Origin: Streptomyces sp. CBMA29
GTDB taxonomy: Bacteria > Actinomycetota > Actinomycetes > Streptomycetales > Streptomycetaceae
Assembly (NCBI RefSeq): GCF_014596445.1
Contig: NZ_MECL01000039.1
Coordinates: forward strand, 1 to 37,601
DNA: 37,601 nt
Direction: 5' to 3'
Part shown: positions 25,443-34,616 of the stretch, piece after piece
Position numbering within the stretch: the first letter of the stretch is position 1
Layout of the letters: every line of letters begins with the position of its first letter
Notes under the pieces: generated by a model
What the model was told of the DNA's origin: nothing
What the model saw: the letters and a program-made list of their open reading frames with translations, nothing else
Databases searched by the model: none
Program-made: the position numbers and the translations under genes

Positions 25443-26143
25443 AAGGGGACTTCCTCGCGGACGTGCAGGCGGGCCTCGGAGGCGCGCAGGTGCCGCATGA
25501 GGTCGACGATCCGGTACAGCTCGTCGGCCTCGAAGGCCAGGATCCACTCGTAGTCGCCGAGCGAGAAGGACGCGACGGTGTTCGCCCGCACGTCGGGGTA
25601 GCCACGGGCCATCTTGCCGTGGTCGGCGAGCATCCGGCGGCGGTCCTCGTCCGGCAGCAGGTACCAGTCGTAGGAGCGCACGAAGGGATAGACGCTGACC
25701 CACTCGCGCGCCGTCTCATCGGCGAGGAAGGCCGGAACATGCGACTTGTTGAACTCCGCCGGGCGGTGCAGCGCCATGTTGGACCACACCGGCTCCACCG
25801 CGCGCCCGAGCTTGGTGCGGCGGAAGAGGTTGTACGCCTCCTGCAACTCCTCGGCCGTCTCGGCGTGCCACCAGATCATCAGATCGGCGTCGGCCCGCAG
25901 CCCCGAGACGTCATAGGTCCCGCGGATCGTGATGTCCTTCGCGGCGAGCCGCGCGAACAGCTCCTCGACCTCGTCCGCGTAGCCGCCGCGGTCCTCGGGC
26001 AGGGCGTCGCGCAGTCGGAACACCGACCAGAGCGTGTAGCGAATGACCTCGTTGAGGTCCTTGGCCTTCTTCCCCGCGTTGGGGGCCTTCGCCGACGTGG
26101 CGTCGGCGGAATCGGAAGCGCGGTCGGCAGTCGAGTCGGTCAT
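25391..26143 (-). CDS. hemQ: Coproheme decarboxylase HemQ/ChdC (actinobacterial type)
   Basis: A 250-residue chlorite-dismutase-fold enzyme that makes the last step of the coproporphyrin-dependent heme pathway, oxidatively decarboxylating coproheme to heme b. The key residues fall in register with the characterised Corynebacterium enzyme: a distal His135 in NKSHVPAF, the catalytic Tyr152 in [10 protein letters not shown] and the proximal His175 in [12 protein letters not shown]. Spacings of 17 and 40 residues equal His118, Tyr135 and His158 there. The N-terminal 25 residues are a disordered Ser/Ala tail. ATG 26143 has GGGAGA nine bases upstream. It follows hemG by 83 bases on the same strand. 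Confidence 0.95.
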   Translation of the reverse strand: MTDSTADRASDSADATSAKAPNAGKKAKDLNEVIRYTLWSVFRLRDALPEDRGGYADEVEELFARLAAKDITIRGTYDVSGLRADADLMIWWHAETAEELQEAYNLFRRTKLGRAVEPVWSNMALHRPAEFNKSHVPAFLADETAREWVSVYPFVRSYDWYLLPDEDRRRMLADHGKMARGYPDVRANTVASFSLGDYEWILAFEADELYRIVDLMRHLRASEARLHVREEVPFYTGRRREIADLVAGLA

Positions 26144-26226
26144 ACCCCCCATTCTCCCGCGCCCCCCGGCGCTCCCGGCACCAGGGTCCCCACGACGCCC
26201 CGCCGGGCCGCCCCGCGCGGAGCCGG

Positions 26227-27651
26227 TCAGCCCTGCGGCAGCAGCTCGGCCGCCGCGCGGTGGGCTCCGGCGATGCAGGCGGGGATGCCGACGCCGTCGT
26301 ACGGGGCGCCGCAGGCGGCCAGGGCGGGGAGTTTGGTGAGGTGTTCGCGGACGCGGGCGACGCGGGCGAGGTGGCCGACCGGGTACTGGGGCAGACCCGC
26401 GGTCCAGCGGGTGACGCGGGCGGCGATCGGGGCGGCGCGCAGGCCCACGGCGGCCTCCAGGTCGTCGCGGGAGAGACGGACGAGGTCGGTGTCGTCCCAG
26501 GCGAGGTCCGCCTCGTCGCCGTGGCGGCCGATGGAGGTGCGCAGGACGACGGTGTCGCCGCCTGCCTCGCCGAGCCAGCCCCACTTGCGGCTGGAGAAGG
26601 TGGACGCCTTGATGGTGCGGCCGTCGACCGGCGGGACGAGGAAGCCGCTGCTGTTGGGCAGCCGTGTCATGTCACGGCGGCGGAAGGCCATGGTGACCAG
26701 CGCCATGCCCGCGTATTCGATGCTGTCCAGTTCGGCCGCGGCGGCGGGCGACTCGGCGGCGAGCAGCCGGGCCGCGGTCGGCGCGGGCGCGGCGAGCACC
26801 ACGGCGTCGGCCTCCAGCGCGCGGCCGTCGAGGCCGACCTGCCAGCCGTGCGGGGTGCGCCGCAGTTCGCGTACGGGCGCGTCCGTCTCGATGGTGACGC
26901 CCGCGGCGCGGCACGCCTCGGCGACCGCGAGCGGCAGCCGTCCGACACCGCCGCGGATGCCGTTGAAGACCGGTCCCGCGCCGCCCGCCGTGGCCGCGGC
27001 CCGGCGCTGGATGTCGCGGGCCGCCTCGATCAGGGAGCGCCCGGTGCGCATGGCCTCGAAGAGCTGCGGCACCGCGGCGCGCAGCGAGATCTCGTAGGCG
27101 TTGCCCGCGTAGACGCCGCCGAGCAGCGGTTCGACGAGCCGGTCCACGACCTCGTGGCCGAGCCGGGCGGCGACGAAGGCGCCGACCGCGACGTCGTCGC
27201 CGAGTTCGGTGCGCGGCAGTACGTGGTCCAGCGGGAGCCTGGCGAGACCGGCGGCGGACAGCACGCCGGACGAGGCGAGCGGCCCGAGGTCGCCGGGCAC
27301 GCCCATCACGTGTCCCTTGGGCATGGGCCGCAGCTTGCCGCGGGTCCACAGTGCGGCGCCGAGCACCGCGGGCGGCTCCAGGTCGTCGCCGAGCCCGACC
27401 TCGCGGGCCAGCGCGATCGCCTCGGGGCGGCGGGCCAGCATAGACTCGGCGCCGAGGTCGACCGGCACCCCGGCGATCTCGTCGGCGTACAGCTTCCCGC
27501 CGAGCCGCGACGACGCCTCCAGCAGCGTGACGCGGACACCCGCGCCCGCCAGCCGGTGCGCCGCGGCGAGTCCGGAGATTCCGCCGCCGATGACGATCAC
27601 ATGCTCGGGAGCATGCCCTGGACCGCCCGTGCCGCTGTGCGTCTGGCTCAT
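26227..27651 (-). CDS. hemG: Coproporphyrinogen III oxidase HemG/HemY/CgoX
   Basis: A 474-residue FAD flavoprotein. The dinucleotide motif [21 protein letters not shown] (GxGxxG around 22-27) is followed by [42 protein letters not shown] and the C-terminal [17 protein letters not shown] flavin-binding tail. In actinobacteria this family oxidises coproporphyrinogen III to coproporphyrin III, the substrate for iron insertion, so the protoporphyrinogen-oxidase label is probably a misnomer. Upstream of ATG 27651, GGAGG is unusually close, leaving the exact start open. It is the first gene of hemG-hemQ and divergent from the DUF4349 lipoprotein gene. Confidence 0.94.
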   Translation of the reverse strand: MSQTHSGTGGPGHAPEHVIVIGGGISGLAAAHRLAGAGVRVTLLEASSRLGGKLYADEIAGVPVDLGAESMLARRPEAIALAREVGLGDDLEPPAVLGAALWTRGKLRPMPKGHVMGVPGDLGPLASSGVLSAAGLARLPLDHVLPRTELGDDVAVGAFVAARLGHEVVDRLVEPLLGGVYAGNAYEISLRAAVPQLFEAMRTGRSLIEAARDIQRRAAATAGGAGPVFNGIRGGVGRLPLAVAEACRAAGVTIETDAPVRELRRTPHGWQVGLDGRALEADAVVLAAPAPTAARLLAAESPAAAAELDSIEYAGMALVTMAFRRRDMTRLPNSSGFLVPPVDGRTIKASTFSSRKWGWLGEAGGDTVVLRTSIGRHGDEADLAWDDTDLVRLSRDDLEAAVGLRAAPIAARVTRWTAGLPQYPVGHLARVARVREHLTKLPALAACGAPYDGVGIPACIAGAHRAAAELLPQG

Positions 27652-27744
27652 GCCTCCACTGTCTCAGACTCCGTTCCGAGTTCCGAACGTGATCCCATCG
27701 CTATCGCAGGACCGCAACCCGCCGCGGACCGCCGACGTCCAACT

Positions 27745-27761
27745 GTCACTACAGGTCACTA
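27745..27761 (+). promoter_or_regulatory. Phased direct repeat upstream of DUF4349 gene
   Basis: GTCACTA occurs at 27745-27751 and again at 27755-27761, ten bases apart, i.e. one helical turn. It lies in the divergent hemG/DUF4349 gap, about 40 bases before the lipoprotein start. This looks like a binding site for a dimeric regulator that reads direct repeats. No known regulator is implied. Confidence 0.35.
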
Positions 27762-27799
27762 GGCGGGCCTCACGAGGCTTGCACCTGGGGGGAATTGAC

Positions 27800-28903
27800 G
27801 TGAGGACACACAGACCCGGAGCGCCGCGCACCGAGCGCGCGCACCACGCCGGCCGGCGGGGACGGCGGCTGGCCGCCGTCCCCGCCGCGCTGCTGCTGGC
27901 CGCCGCGCTCGCGGTCGCCGGGTGCAGCAGCGAAAGCGGCGGCGCCACTTCCGACAAGGCCGCCGCCCCGGCGGCCCGCCAGGACAACAGCGGCGGCGGT
28001 TCCGACTCCGTGGGCGCGCCGTCCGGCGCACCGAATTCCAGCGCGGACTCTGACAAGCCCGCCACCACCGGCAACAGCGGCAGGTCGTCCGCGCCCAGCT
28101 ACCTCGTCCGTATGGCCCACCTGACCGTCCGCACCCCTAAGGTGGGCGACGCGCTCGACAAGGCCCGCGCGATGGCCGCCGACGCGGGCGGTTACGCGGG
28201 CACCGAGGACACCTCGGTCGACGCCGGGGGCCACGAGCAGTCGACGGTCCAGCTCCGGGTGCCGCCCGCCGCGTACGACGGTCTGCTGACCCGGCTGGCC
28301 GGGCTCGGCACGCTGATGGAGCGCAAGGTCGGTGTCGAGGACGTCACCGGCCAGGTGGTCGACGTACAGAGCCGGATCAAGTCGCAGCAGGCCAGTGTGG
28401 CGCGGGTGCGCAAGCTGATGGACCAGGCGGGCTCGCTCCGCGACGTGGTGACGCTGGAGCGCGAACTGAGCACCCGCGAAGCCGACTTGGAGTCCCTCCA
28501 GGCGCAGCAGGCGGCACTGCGGGAGCGTACGGATCTGGCCACGGTGACACTGCGGCTGGTCGAACCGCCGGTGAAGCACGTCGCGGCGAAGCCGAAGCAC
28601 GAGGACGGCTTCTGGACGCAGGTCGGCCACGCGTTGGGCGGCGGCTGGCACGCCTTCTACGTGACGATCCGCGGTGTGCTGGTCGTCCTGTCGGCCGTGC
28701 TGCCGTTCCTGGTGGTCGCGCTGGCGGCCTTCATCGGCTACCGGCTGGTGCGCCGCCGCTGGCCCCGGCAGGAGCCGCCGACGATGGCGCCGCGCCCCTG
28801 GAGCCCGCCCTCGTACGCGCCGATCCACCCGCAGCGCACGCCCTCCACGGCTCCGGCGGGCACGGACGCGCCGGAGCGTGAGGAGCAGCCGCCGACGGAC
28901 TGA
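27800..28903 (+). CDS. DUF4349 lipoprotein with C-terminal membrane helix
   Basis: A 367-residue envelope protein. A basic twin-arginine-rich N-terminus and hydrophobic run end in the lipobox LAVAGC, giving a lipidated Cys42. A Ser/Gly/Asp linker follows. The DUF4349 domain (about 105-275) includes MAHLTVRTPKVGDALDKARA, VQLRVPPAAYDGLLTRL and a coiled coil around SRIKSQQASVARVRKLM to LESLQAQQAALRERTDL. A transmembrane helix lies at about 290-312 and a proline-rich cytoplasmic tail ends the chain. GTG 27800 follows GGGGGGAA at seven bases. The gene runs convergently into hemE, with four bases between the stops. The function is not known; an envelope-scaffolding role is only a guess. Confidence 0.85.
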   Translation: MRTHRPGAPRTERAHHAGRRGRRLAAVPAALLLAAALAVAGCSSESGGATSDKAAAPAARQDNSGGGSDSVGAPSGAPNSSADSDKPATTGNSGRSSAPSYLVRMAHLTVRTPKVGDALDKARAMAADAGGYAGTEDTSVDAGGHEQSTVQLRVPPAAYDGLLTRLAGLGTLMERKVGVEDVTGQVVDVQSRIKSQQASVARVRKLMDQAGSLRDVVTLERELSTREADLESLQAQQAALRERTDLATVTLRLVEPPVKHVAAKPKHEDGFWTQVGHALGGGWHAFYVTIRGVLVVLSAVLPFLVVALAAFIGYRLVRRRWPRQEPPTMAPRPWSPPSYAPIHPQRTPSTAPAGTDAPEREEQPPTD

Positions 28904-28907
28904 ACCG

Positions 28908-29948
28908 TCACACCTCGGTCGAGGTGTGCACGAAGTCGACGAGACGGGTGAGAGCGTCCGGGTCGGTGCTGGGCAGGACACCGTGGCCGAGGTTGAACAC
29001 ATGGCCGGTGGCCGGGGCCGCGTCCAGCACCTCCCGGGCCTTCGCCTCGACGGCCGCCGTCGGGGCGAAGAGCACCGACGGGTCGAGGTTGCCCTGGAGC
29101 GCCTTGCCGGGACCGACCCGACGGCCCGCCTCGTCCAGCGGCACCCGCCAGTCGACGCCGACGACGTCCGCGCCCGCCTCGCCCATCAGACCGAGCAGTT
29201 CGCCGGTGCCGACGCCGAAGTGGATCCGCGGGACGCCGTAGTCCGCGACCGCGTCGAAGACCTTCGCCGACGCGGGCATCGCGTAGCGCCGGTAGTCGGC
29301 GGGCGCGAGCGCCCCCACCCACGAGTCGAAGACCTGGACGGCGCTCGCGCCCGCCTCGATCTGCACCTTCAGGAAGCCCGCGGTGATGTCGGCGAGCAGG
29401 TCCAGCAGGTCACGCCACAGCTCGGGGTCGCCGTACATCAGCGCCTTGGTCCGCTCGTGGTTGCGCGACGGGCCGCCCTCCACGAGGTAGCTGGCCAGGG
29501 TGAAGGGCGCGCCCGCGAATCCGATCAGTGGCGTCTCGCCGAGTTCGGCCGTCAGCAGGCCGATCGCCTCGGTGACGTAACCGACGTCCTCGGGCTCCAG
29601 CGCCCGCAGCCGCTTCAGGTCCTCCCGCGTACGGATCGGGTCCGCCACCACCGGGCCCACGCCGGGCTTGATGTCGAGGTCGAGTCCGATCGCCTTGAGC
29701 GGCACCACGATGTCGCTGTAGTAGACCGCCGCGTCGACCTTGTGCCGCCGCACCGGCTGCATGGTGATCTCGGCGACGAGCTCCGGCCGGGTGCACGAGT
29801 CCAGCATCGCGATGCCCTCGCGCAGCTTCAGGTACTCGGGCAGCGAACGCCCGGCCTGCCGCATGAACCACACCGGCGTATGCGGCACGGGCTCGCGCCG
29901 ACAGGCGCGGATGAACGGGGAAGCAGCGGTCTGCTGGTGCGCACTCAC
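28908..29948 (-). CDS. hemE: Uroporphyrinogen decarboxylase HemE
   Basis: A 346-residue enzyme that removes four carboxyls from uroporphyrinogen III to give coproporphyrinogen III, the substrate of the HemG enzyme in the same window. The N-terminal signature [53 protein letters not shown] and [12 protein letters not shown] are all intact. GTG 29948 is preceded by GGAGG at ten bases; a much longer frame upstream is not coding-like. The lipoprotein gene separates it from hemG-hemQ, so it has its own promoter. Together they supply the branch of heme synthesis used by actinobacteria. Confidence 0.96.
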   Translation of the reverse strand: MSAHQQTAASPFIRACRREPVPHTPVWFMRQAGRSLPEYLKLREGIAMLDSCTRPELVAEITMQPVRRHKVDAAVYYSDIVVPLKAIGLDLDIKPGVGPVVADPIRTREDLKRLRALEPEDVGYVTEAIGLLTAELGETPLIGFAGAPFTLASYLVEGGPSRNHERTKALMYGDPELWRDLLDLLADITAGFLKVQIEAGASAVQVFDSWVGALAPADYRRYAMPASAKVFDAVADYGVPRIHFGVGTGELLGLMGEAGADVVGVDWRVPLDEAGRRVGPGKALQGNLDPSVLFAPTAAVEAKAREVLDAAPATGHVFNLGHGVLPSTDPDALTRLVDFVHTSTEV

Positions 29949-30176
29949 GCCGAGAATCCTCCCACGCCCCGACGGCACCCCCACGCCAGGGGCTGCGCCC
30001 TTACGGCACGGCTGCGCAGATGGCCGCCCTCTCGCCTCCGGCGGCTTGGATCCGGTGCCGTCGGGGCCGCGCGGCAGGCGCAAGGGTGCTCCCTGTGGGC
30101 AGCGGGAAGGCGGCCCGAGGGGCAATAAGGGTGTTGTTCCGAGCCCGGAGGGCGTCGGCGGCTTAGTCTTCCGGGC

Positions 30177-30809
30177 ATGGCAGCGGTTCACGGGCACCTC
30201 GGCGACGGCAGTGACGACGTCCCCCTCCCCTTTCGGCGCTCGGTGGACACCCTGCGCTCGGTGCGGGTGAGGCCGGAGGTCAGGATCGAGGAGACGGCCG
30301 CGCCGAAGCGGCTGGCGTCGTACGCGTACGCGTTGGAGGCAACGGTGCTGGCGGACGGCGAGGAGCTGGCCGACGGGCGGTTGGTGCTGCTGCACGAGCC
30401 GGACGGGCACGAGGCGTGGCACGGCGCGTTCCGGCTGGTGACGTTGGTGCGGGCCGAGCTGGAGCCGGAGATGGCGGGGGATCCGCTGTTGCCCGAGGTG
30501 AGCTGGTCCTGGCTGACCGGGGCGCTGGCGGCGCGCGGGGCGGCGTACAACGACCCGAGCGGTACGGTCTCGCGGGCGTCGTCGCACTACTTCGGCGCGC
30601 TGGCCGACCGGGTGGACGACACGCAGATCGAGATCCGGGCGTCGTGGACGCCGAGGGAGCGGGCGGGGGGCGCGCCCGAGGTGGCGGCGCACCTGGCTGC
30701 CTGGTGCGATCTGCTGTGCGCCTGTGCGGGTCTGCCGCCGTCGGAGGGCCCTGAGCCCTTGGTGCGCGGGGGCAGCGGCGTGGTGCCGATGCCGAAGCGC
30801 CGTACCTGA
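30177..30809 (+). CDS. DUF3000 family protein
   Basis: A 210-residue soluble actinobacterial protein of unknown function. [50 protein letters not shown] and ASWTPRE mark the family. ATG 30177 has no ribosome site but lies seven bases after a -10-like TAGTCT (30164-30169), so I infer a leaderless transcript. The 228-base region before it, shared with the divergent hemE, is GC-rich with no clear operator. It sits next to hemE, as I remember from other Streptomyces genomes, but no role in heme synthesis is established. Confidence 0.85.
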   Translation: MAAVHGHLGDGSDDVPLPFRRSVDTLRSVRVRPEVRIEETAAPKRLASYAYALEATVLADGEELADGRLVLLHEPDGHEAWHGAFRLVTLVRAELEPEMAGDPLLPEVSWSWLTGALAARGAAYNDPSGTVSRASSHYFGALADRVDDTQIEIRASWTPRERAGGAPEVAAHLAAWCDLLCACAGLPPSEGPEPLVRGGSGVVPMPKRRT

Positions 30810-31065
30810 GTCACCTGAGTCCGTCAGTCCGCTTCCGTACGTCGGCGCACCGCCCCGGCCTGCGGTGACGTCACGCGCCCCCGGTGGCGCGCCCCCGCGC
30901 ACTCCCCGGCGTATCGCGCGGCGCACTCACTCTTCGCATGTTCGATTTCTCGTCCGAATTGCCGGAAATGATCCTCAATAAATCGTGATCTTTCCCTAAA
31001 GGCCGGAGCAATTGCTGCCGAAGGAGATTGTGACCGTTTCAGTCCCCTTTGCCACAGGAGGCCCG

Positions 31066-31731
31066 GTGTCCGTTCTTCTCGAGCAGCCCACGAGCCTGGT
31101 CGCCTACCGCCCCAGCAAGCCGACGGCCATGGTCGTCGTAGCCGACCCCCGCGTCCGCTCCACTGTCACCCGACACCTGTGGGCTCTCGGGGTTCGCGAC
31201 GTGATCGAGGCCTCGTCCATCGCCGAGGCCCGTCCCCGGGTCGGTAACCCCCGCGACATCTGCGTCGCCGATGTCCATCTCCCCGACGGCTCCGGCCTCA
31301 CCCTGCTCGCCGAGACCCGCGCGGCAGGCTGGCCCAACGGCCTCGCACTCTCCGCCGCCGACGACATCGGCGCCGTGCGCAACGCGCTTGCCGGGGGGGT
31401 GAAGGGCTATGTCGTGACCGGCACCCGCAACAGCCCCGGCGGTCTCGCCACCCGGCCGGGACTGGCGCCGCTGGGCGCCACCGCGGCCCGTATGCAGCGC
31501 CGCCCGCCGGGCGCCCCCGGCCACCCCAGCGGCTACCGCGAGCTGTCCGGCCGCGAGGTCGAGGTACTGCGGCTGGTCGCGGAAGGCCAGTCGAACAAGG
31601 CGATCGGCGTCTCCATGGGCCTTTCGGCGCTGACCGTCAAGAGCCACCTCGCCCGGATCGCCAGGAAGCTGGGCACCGGGGACCGCGCCGGCATGGTCGC
31701 GGTGGCCCTGCGCACCGGAATCATCCACTGA
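31066..31731 (+). CDS. Orphan LuxR/NarL-type response regulator
   Basis: A 221-residue two-domain regulator. The receiver (about 20-120) has Asp27, the phosphoacceptor-like Asp69 in VADVHLPDGSG, Ser in ALSAADD and Lys in GGVKGYVVTG. Only one acidic residue stands where a pair is usual in the first loop, so metal binding or phosphorylation may be weak. After a linker, RELSGREVEVLRLVAEGQSN to TVKSHLARIARKL is a LuxR helix-turn-helix. No histidine kinase is adjacent. GTG 31066 follows ACAGGAGG; a GTG at 31030 with its own GAAGGAG is a competing start that adds 12 residues. The leader from about 30940 is unusually AT-rich. Confidence 0.9.
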   Translation: MSVLLEQPTSLVAYRPSKPTAMVVVADPRVRSTVTRHLWALGVRDVIEASSIAEARPRVGNPRDICVADVHLPDGSGLTLLAETRAAGWPNGLALSAADDIGAVRNALAGGVKGYVVTGTRNSPGGLATRPGLAPLGATAARMQRRPPGAPGHPSGYRELSGREVEVLRLVAEGQSNKAIGVSMGLSALTVKSHLARIARKLGTGDRAGMVAVALRTGIIH

Positions 31732-31746
31732 GGCTCCGGCCCTGAG

Positions 31747-31778
31747 CGACCCCCGGCGGAACGTTCCGCCGGGGGTCG
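31747..31778 (+). terminator. Perfect 16-bp terminator palindrome after the response regulator
   Basis: CGACCCCCGGCGGAAC is followed directly by its exact reverse complement, then TTTCGT. The palindrome starts 15 bases after the stop codon. It can terminate transcription and separates the regulator from the RNase D gene. Confidence 0.9.
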
Positions 31779-31782
31779 TTTC

Positions 31783-31832
31783 GTATACGCGCGCCCGTAC
31801 ACGTGCGTATGCCAGCCGTATACGCGCGCACG
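31783..31832 (+). repeat. GTATACGCGCGC direct repeat in alternating purine-pyrimidine DNA
   Basis: GTATACGCGCGC occurs at 31783-31794 and 31818-31829. Between them GTACACGTGCGTATGC continues nearly strict purine-pyrimidine alternation. CGTGCG (31802) and CGCACG (31827) also form an inverted pair. The tract lies between a terminator and the RNase D promoter. Confidence 0.7.
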
Positions 31833-31946
31833 TCGGCTGTCGCGGCGGGGCCGGGGCCCGGCCGCTGACGGACACGGCGGCGACGTACGGTACGCCCTGT
31901 CTGTTGGATCTCCACCTGACACGCCGTACCCGGCTACCCTTAACAA

Positions 31947-33203
31947 GTGACCGACGCCAGAGAGACCGCAACCCAAGCAGGCCCGGCGCCGGTCCCGCTG
32001 CTGGACCCGCGCGAGGGAATCCCGCCGGTGACCGCCAGCCCGGAGGCTCTCGCAGATGTCGTCGCGGCTTTCGCCGCGGGTTCCGGTCCGGTCGCCGTCG
32101 ATGCCGAGCGCGCCTCCGGCTACCGCTACGGGCAGCGGGCCTATCTGGTCCAGTTGCGCCGCGCCGGAGCAGGGACCGCGCTGATCGACCCCACGGGATG
32201 TCCCGACCTGTCCACCCTGGGCGACGCCCTGACCGGCACTGAATGGGTGCTGCACGCCGCCACCCAGGATCTGCCGTGCCTGTCCGAGATCGGCATGCAC
32301 CCCACCTCGCTGTTCGACACCGAACTGGCCGGGCGGCTGGCCGGGTTCGCCCGGGTCGGCCTCGGCGCGATGGTGGAGAACGTGCTGGGCTTCGCGCTGG
32401 AGAAGGGCCACTCGGCGGTGGACTGGTCCACCCGCCCGCTGCCCGACCCGTGGCTGCGGTACGCGGCGCTCGACGTCGAGCTCCTGGTGGATCTGCGCGA
32501 CGCGCTGGAGGAGGAGCTGCGCACCCAGGGGAAGCTGGAGTGGGCGCTCCAGGAATTCGCGGCCATCGCCGCCGCCCCGCCGGCCGCGCCGCGCGTCGAC
32601 CCGTGGCGCAGGACCTCGGGCATGCACAAGGTGCGGCGGCGTCGGCAGATCGGTGTCGTGCGCGAGCTGTGGCTGGCGCGCGACCGTACCGCCCGTGAGC
32701 GGGACGTCTCCCCCGGCCGGGTGCTCAGTGACGCCGCCATCGTGACGGCGGCGCTGGAGGGCCCGCCGAACGCGCACGCGCTGGCCGCGCTGCCCGGTTT
32801 CGGGCACCGGATGGGCCGCCGTCAGCTCGATCAGTGGCAGTCCGCGATCGACCGGGCGCGCGCGCTGCCCGAGCGGGAGCTGCCGCAGCCCGCCGCCGCG
32901 TACACCGGTCCCCCGCCGCCGCGCGCCTGGGCGGACAAGGACCCGGTCGCCGCCGCCCGGCTCTCCGCGGCGCGCGCCGCGGTGAGCGCGCTGGCCGAGG
33001 AGCTGAATCTCCCCCAGGAGAATCTGATCACCCCGGACACCGTGCGACGGCTGTGCTGGGCGCCTCCGGCGAACGCGAGCGAGGAGGTCGTGGCCGCCCA
33101 GCTCGCGGACATGGGCGCCCGCCCCTGGCAGGTCGAGCTGACCACCCCGCTGCTGACGGTCGCGCTGACCGCCCGCCCGGCGGACCCGCCCCCGGACGAA
33201 TAG
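31947..33203 (+). CDS. rnd: Ribonuclease D family 3'-5' exoribonuclease
   Basis: A 418-residue DEDDy exonuclease with an HRDC domain. The catalytic set includes VAVDAER (Asp52, Glu54), HAATQDLPCL and the DEDDy motif RYAALDVELLVDL with Tyr and Asp. The HRDC domain covers about residues 220-300 (RDRTARERDVSPGRVLSD, ALPGFGHRMGRRQLDQW), and a further helical C-terminal region follows. It should trim 3' ends of tRNA and other RNAs. GTG 31947 is six bases after TACCCT (31935-31940) with no ribosome site, so it is probably leaderless. The stop codon region has been duplicated (33197-33224). Confidence 0.92.
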   Translation: MTDARETATQAGPAPVPLLDPREGIPPVTASPEALADVVAAFAAGSGPVAVDAERASGYRYGQRAYLVQLRRAGAGTALIDPTGCPDLSTLGDALTGTEWVLHAATQDLPCLSEIGMHPTSLFDTELAGRLAGFARVGLGAMVENVLGFALEKGHSAVDWSTRPLPDPWLRYAALDVELLVDLRDALEEELRTQGKLEWALQEFAAIAAAPPAAPRVDPWRRTSGMHKVRRRRQIGVVRELWLARDRTARERDVSPGRVLSDAAIVTAALEGPPNAHALAALPGFGHRMGRRQLDQWQSAIDRARALPERELPQPAAAYTGPPPPRAWADKDPVAAARLSAARAAVSALAEELNLPQENLITPDTVRRLCWAPPANASEEVVAAQLADMGARPWQVELTTPLLTVALTARPADPPPDE

Positions 33204-33256
33204 CCCCGGTCGAATAGCCCCGGTCGGCCCGGCACCCGAGCGGCCCGGCACCCGAG
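33197..33256 (+). repeat. Nested tandem duplications at the RNase D 3' end
   Basis: CGAATAGCCCCGGT is present twice in tandem (33197, 33211), duplicating the stop codon, and is followed by two copies of CGGCCCGGCACCCGAG (33225, 33241). All copies are exact, indicating recent slippage. They lie between rnd and the fadA promoter. Confidence 0.9.
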
Positions 33257-33395
33257 CGGCCGGTAGCCGCCACCGGCGGCATTCGGCGCGATGTGAGCTA
33301 CGCCGCTTCCGGAGAGGGAGCTGTGCACACGGGTTACCGACGAGTAGCATGTGAGCGAGCCGCAGGCTATCAATCGTCGAAGAGGGAGACCCACC

Positions 33396-34616
33396 GTGCC
33401 TCGTACCGGAAGGGACGTCGTATTCGTTGACGGCGTCCGCACCCCGTTCGGCAAAGCGGGCCCGAAGGGCATGTATCACGAGACCCGGGCCGACGACCTG
33501 GTGATCAAGTGCATCCGGGAGCTGCTGCGGCGCAACCCGGATCTGGACCCGGCGCGGATCGACGAGGTCGCGGTCGCCGCGACCACGCAGATCGGCGACC
33601 AGGGCCTCACGCTGGGCCGGACGGCGGGCATCCTCGCCGGGCTGCCGACCACCGTGCCCGGTTTCTCCATCGACCGGATGTGCGCGGGTGCGATGACCGC
33701 CGTGACGACCACGGCCGGCGGTATCGCCTTCGGCGCGTACGACGTCGTGGTGGCCGGCGGCGTCGAGCACATGGGACGGCACCCGATGGGCGAGGGCGTC
33801 GACCCCAACCCGCGGTTCGTCTCGGAGAAGCTCGTCGACGAGTCCGCGATGTTCATGGGCATGACGGCGGAGAATCTGCACGACCGCTTCCCGCGGCTCA
33901 CCAAGGCGCGCGCCGACGAATTCGCCGTCCGCAGCCAGGAGAAGGCCGCGAAGGCGTACGCCAACGGCCGGATCCAGCAGGATCTGGTGCCGATCGCGAT
34001 CCGCCGCACCACCCCCGAGACCGGGGAGACCGGCTGGGGCCTGGCGACGGCGGACGAGCCGATGCGGCCGGGCACCACACTGGAGCAGCTCGCGGGTCTG
34101 AAGACCCCGTTCCGCCCGCACGGCCGGGTCACCGCGGGCAACGCGGCCGGTCTCAACGACGGCGCCACCGCCTCGCTGCTCGCCGCCGAGGACGTCGCCA
34201 GGGAGCTGGACCTGCCGGTGCGGATGCGCCTGGTCTCGTACGCCTTCGCGGGTGTCGAGCCCGAGGTGATGGGCATCGGCCCGATCCCGGCGACCGAGAA
34301 GGCGCTGGCCAAGGCCGGTCTGTCGATCAGCGACATCGGCCTGTTCGAGATCAACGAGGCGTTCGCCGTCCAGGTGCTCTCGCTGCTCGACCACTACGGC
34401 ATCGCCGACGACGACCCCCGGGTCAACCAGTACGGCGGCGCCATCGCCTACGGCCACCCGCTGGCCTCCTCCGGTGTGCGGCTGATGACGCAGCTCGCCC
34501 GGCAGTTCGAGGAGCAGCCGCAGGTGCGCTACGGCATCACCAGCATGTGCGTCGGCTTCGGCATGGGCGGCACGGTCATCTGGGAGAACCCCCACTACGT
34601 CGGAGGCACCAAGTGA
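33396..34616 (+). CDS. fadA: Acetyl-CoA acyltransferase (thiolase) FadA
   Basis: A 406-residue thiolase that cleaves 3-ketoacyl-CoA in beta-oxidation. The nucleophile Cys96 is in DRMCAGAMTAV, with INEAFA, the catalytic His in GGAIAYGHPLASSG and the second Cys in CVGFGMGG. GTG 33396 follows AGAGGGAGA; the frame opens earlier but without a ribosome site. Upstream, TTACC-GACGA-GTAGCAT (33334-33350) has a -10-like TAGCAT and a weak palindrome that could bind a lipid-responsive regulator. The stop overlaps the fadB start in GTGA. The pair should form the two-subunit fatty-acid oxidation complex. Confidence 0.94.
   Translation: MPRTGRDVVFVDGVRTPFGKAGPKGMYHETRADDLVIKCIRELLRRNPDLDPARIDEVAVAATTQIGDQGLTLGRTAGILAGLPTTVPGFSIDRMCAGAMTAVTTTAGGIAFGAYDVVVAGGVEHMGRHPMGEGVDPNPRFVSEKLVDESAMFMGMTAENLHDRFPRLTKARADEFAVRSQEKAAKAYANGRIQQDLVPIAIRRTTPETGETGWGLATADEPMRPGTTLEQLAGLKTPFRPHGRVTAGNAAGLNDGATASLLAAEDVARELDLPVRMRLVSYAFAGVEPEVMGIGPIPATEKALAKAGLSISDIGLFEINEAFAVQVLSLLDHYGIADDDPRVNQYGGAIAYGHPLASSGVRLMTQLARQFEEQPQVRYGITSMCVGFGMGGTVIWENPHYVGGTK

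Noticed and set aside
31755..31770. GGAACGTTCC as a LexA or other operator
   Set aside because: It is the centre of the perfect terminator palindrome, and the spacing does not fit the GAAC-N4-GTTC SOS box.
31533..34595. A 1,020-codon minus-strand open frame opposite the response regulator, rnd and fadA
   Set aside because: It has the same composition as other shadows, and all three plus-strand genes carry full catalytic motifs.
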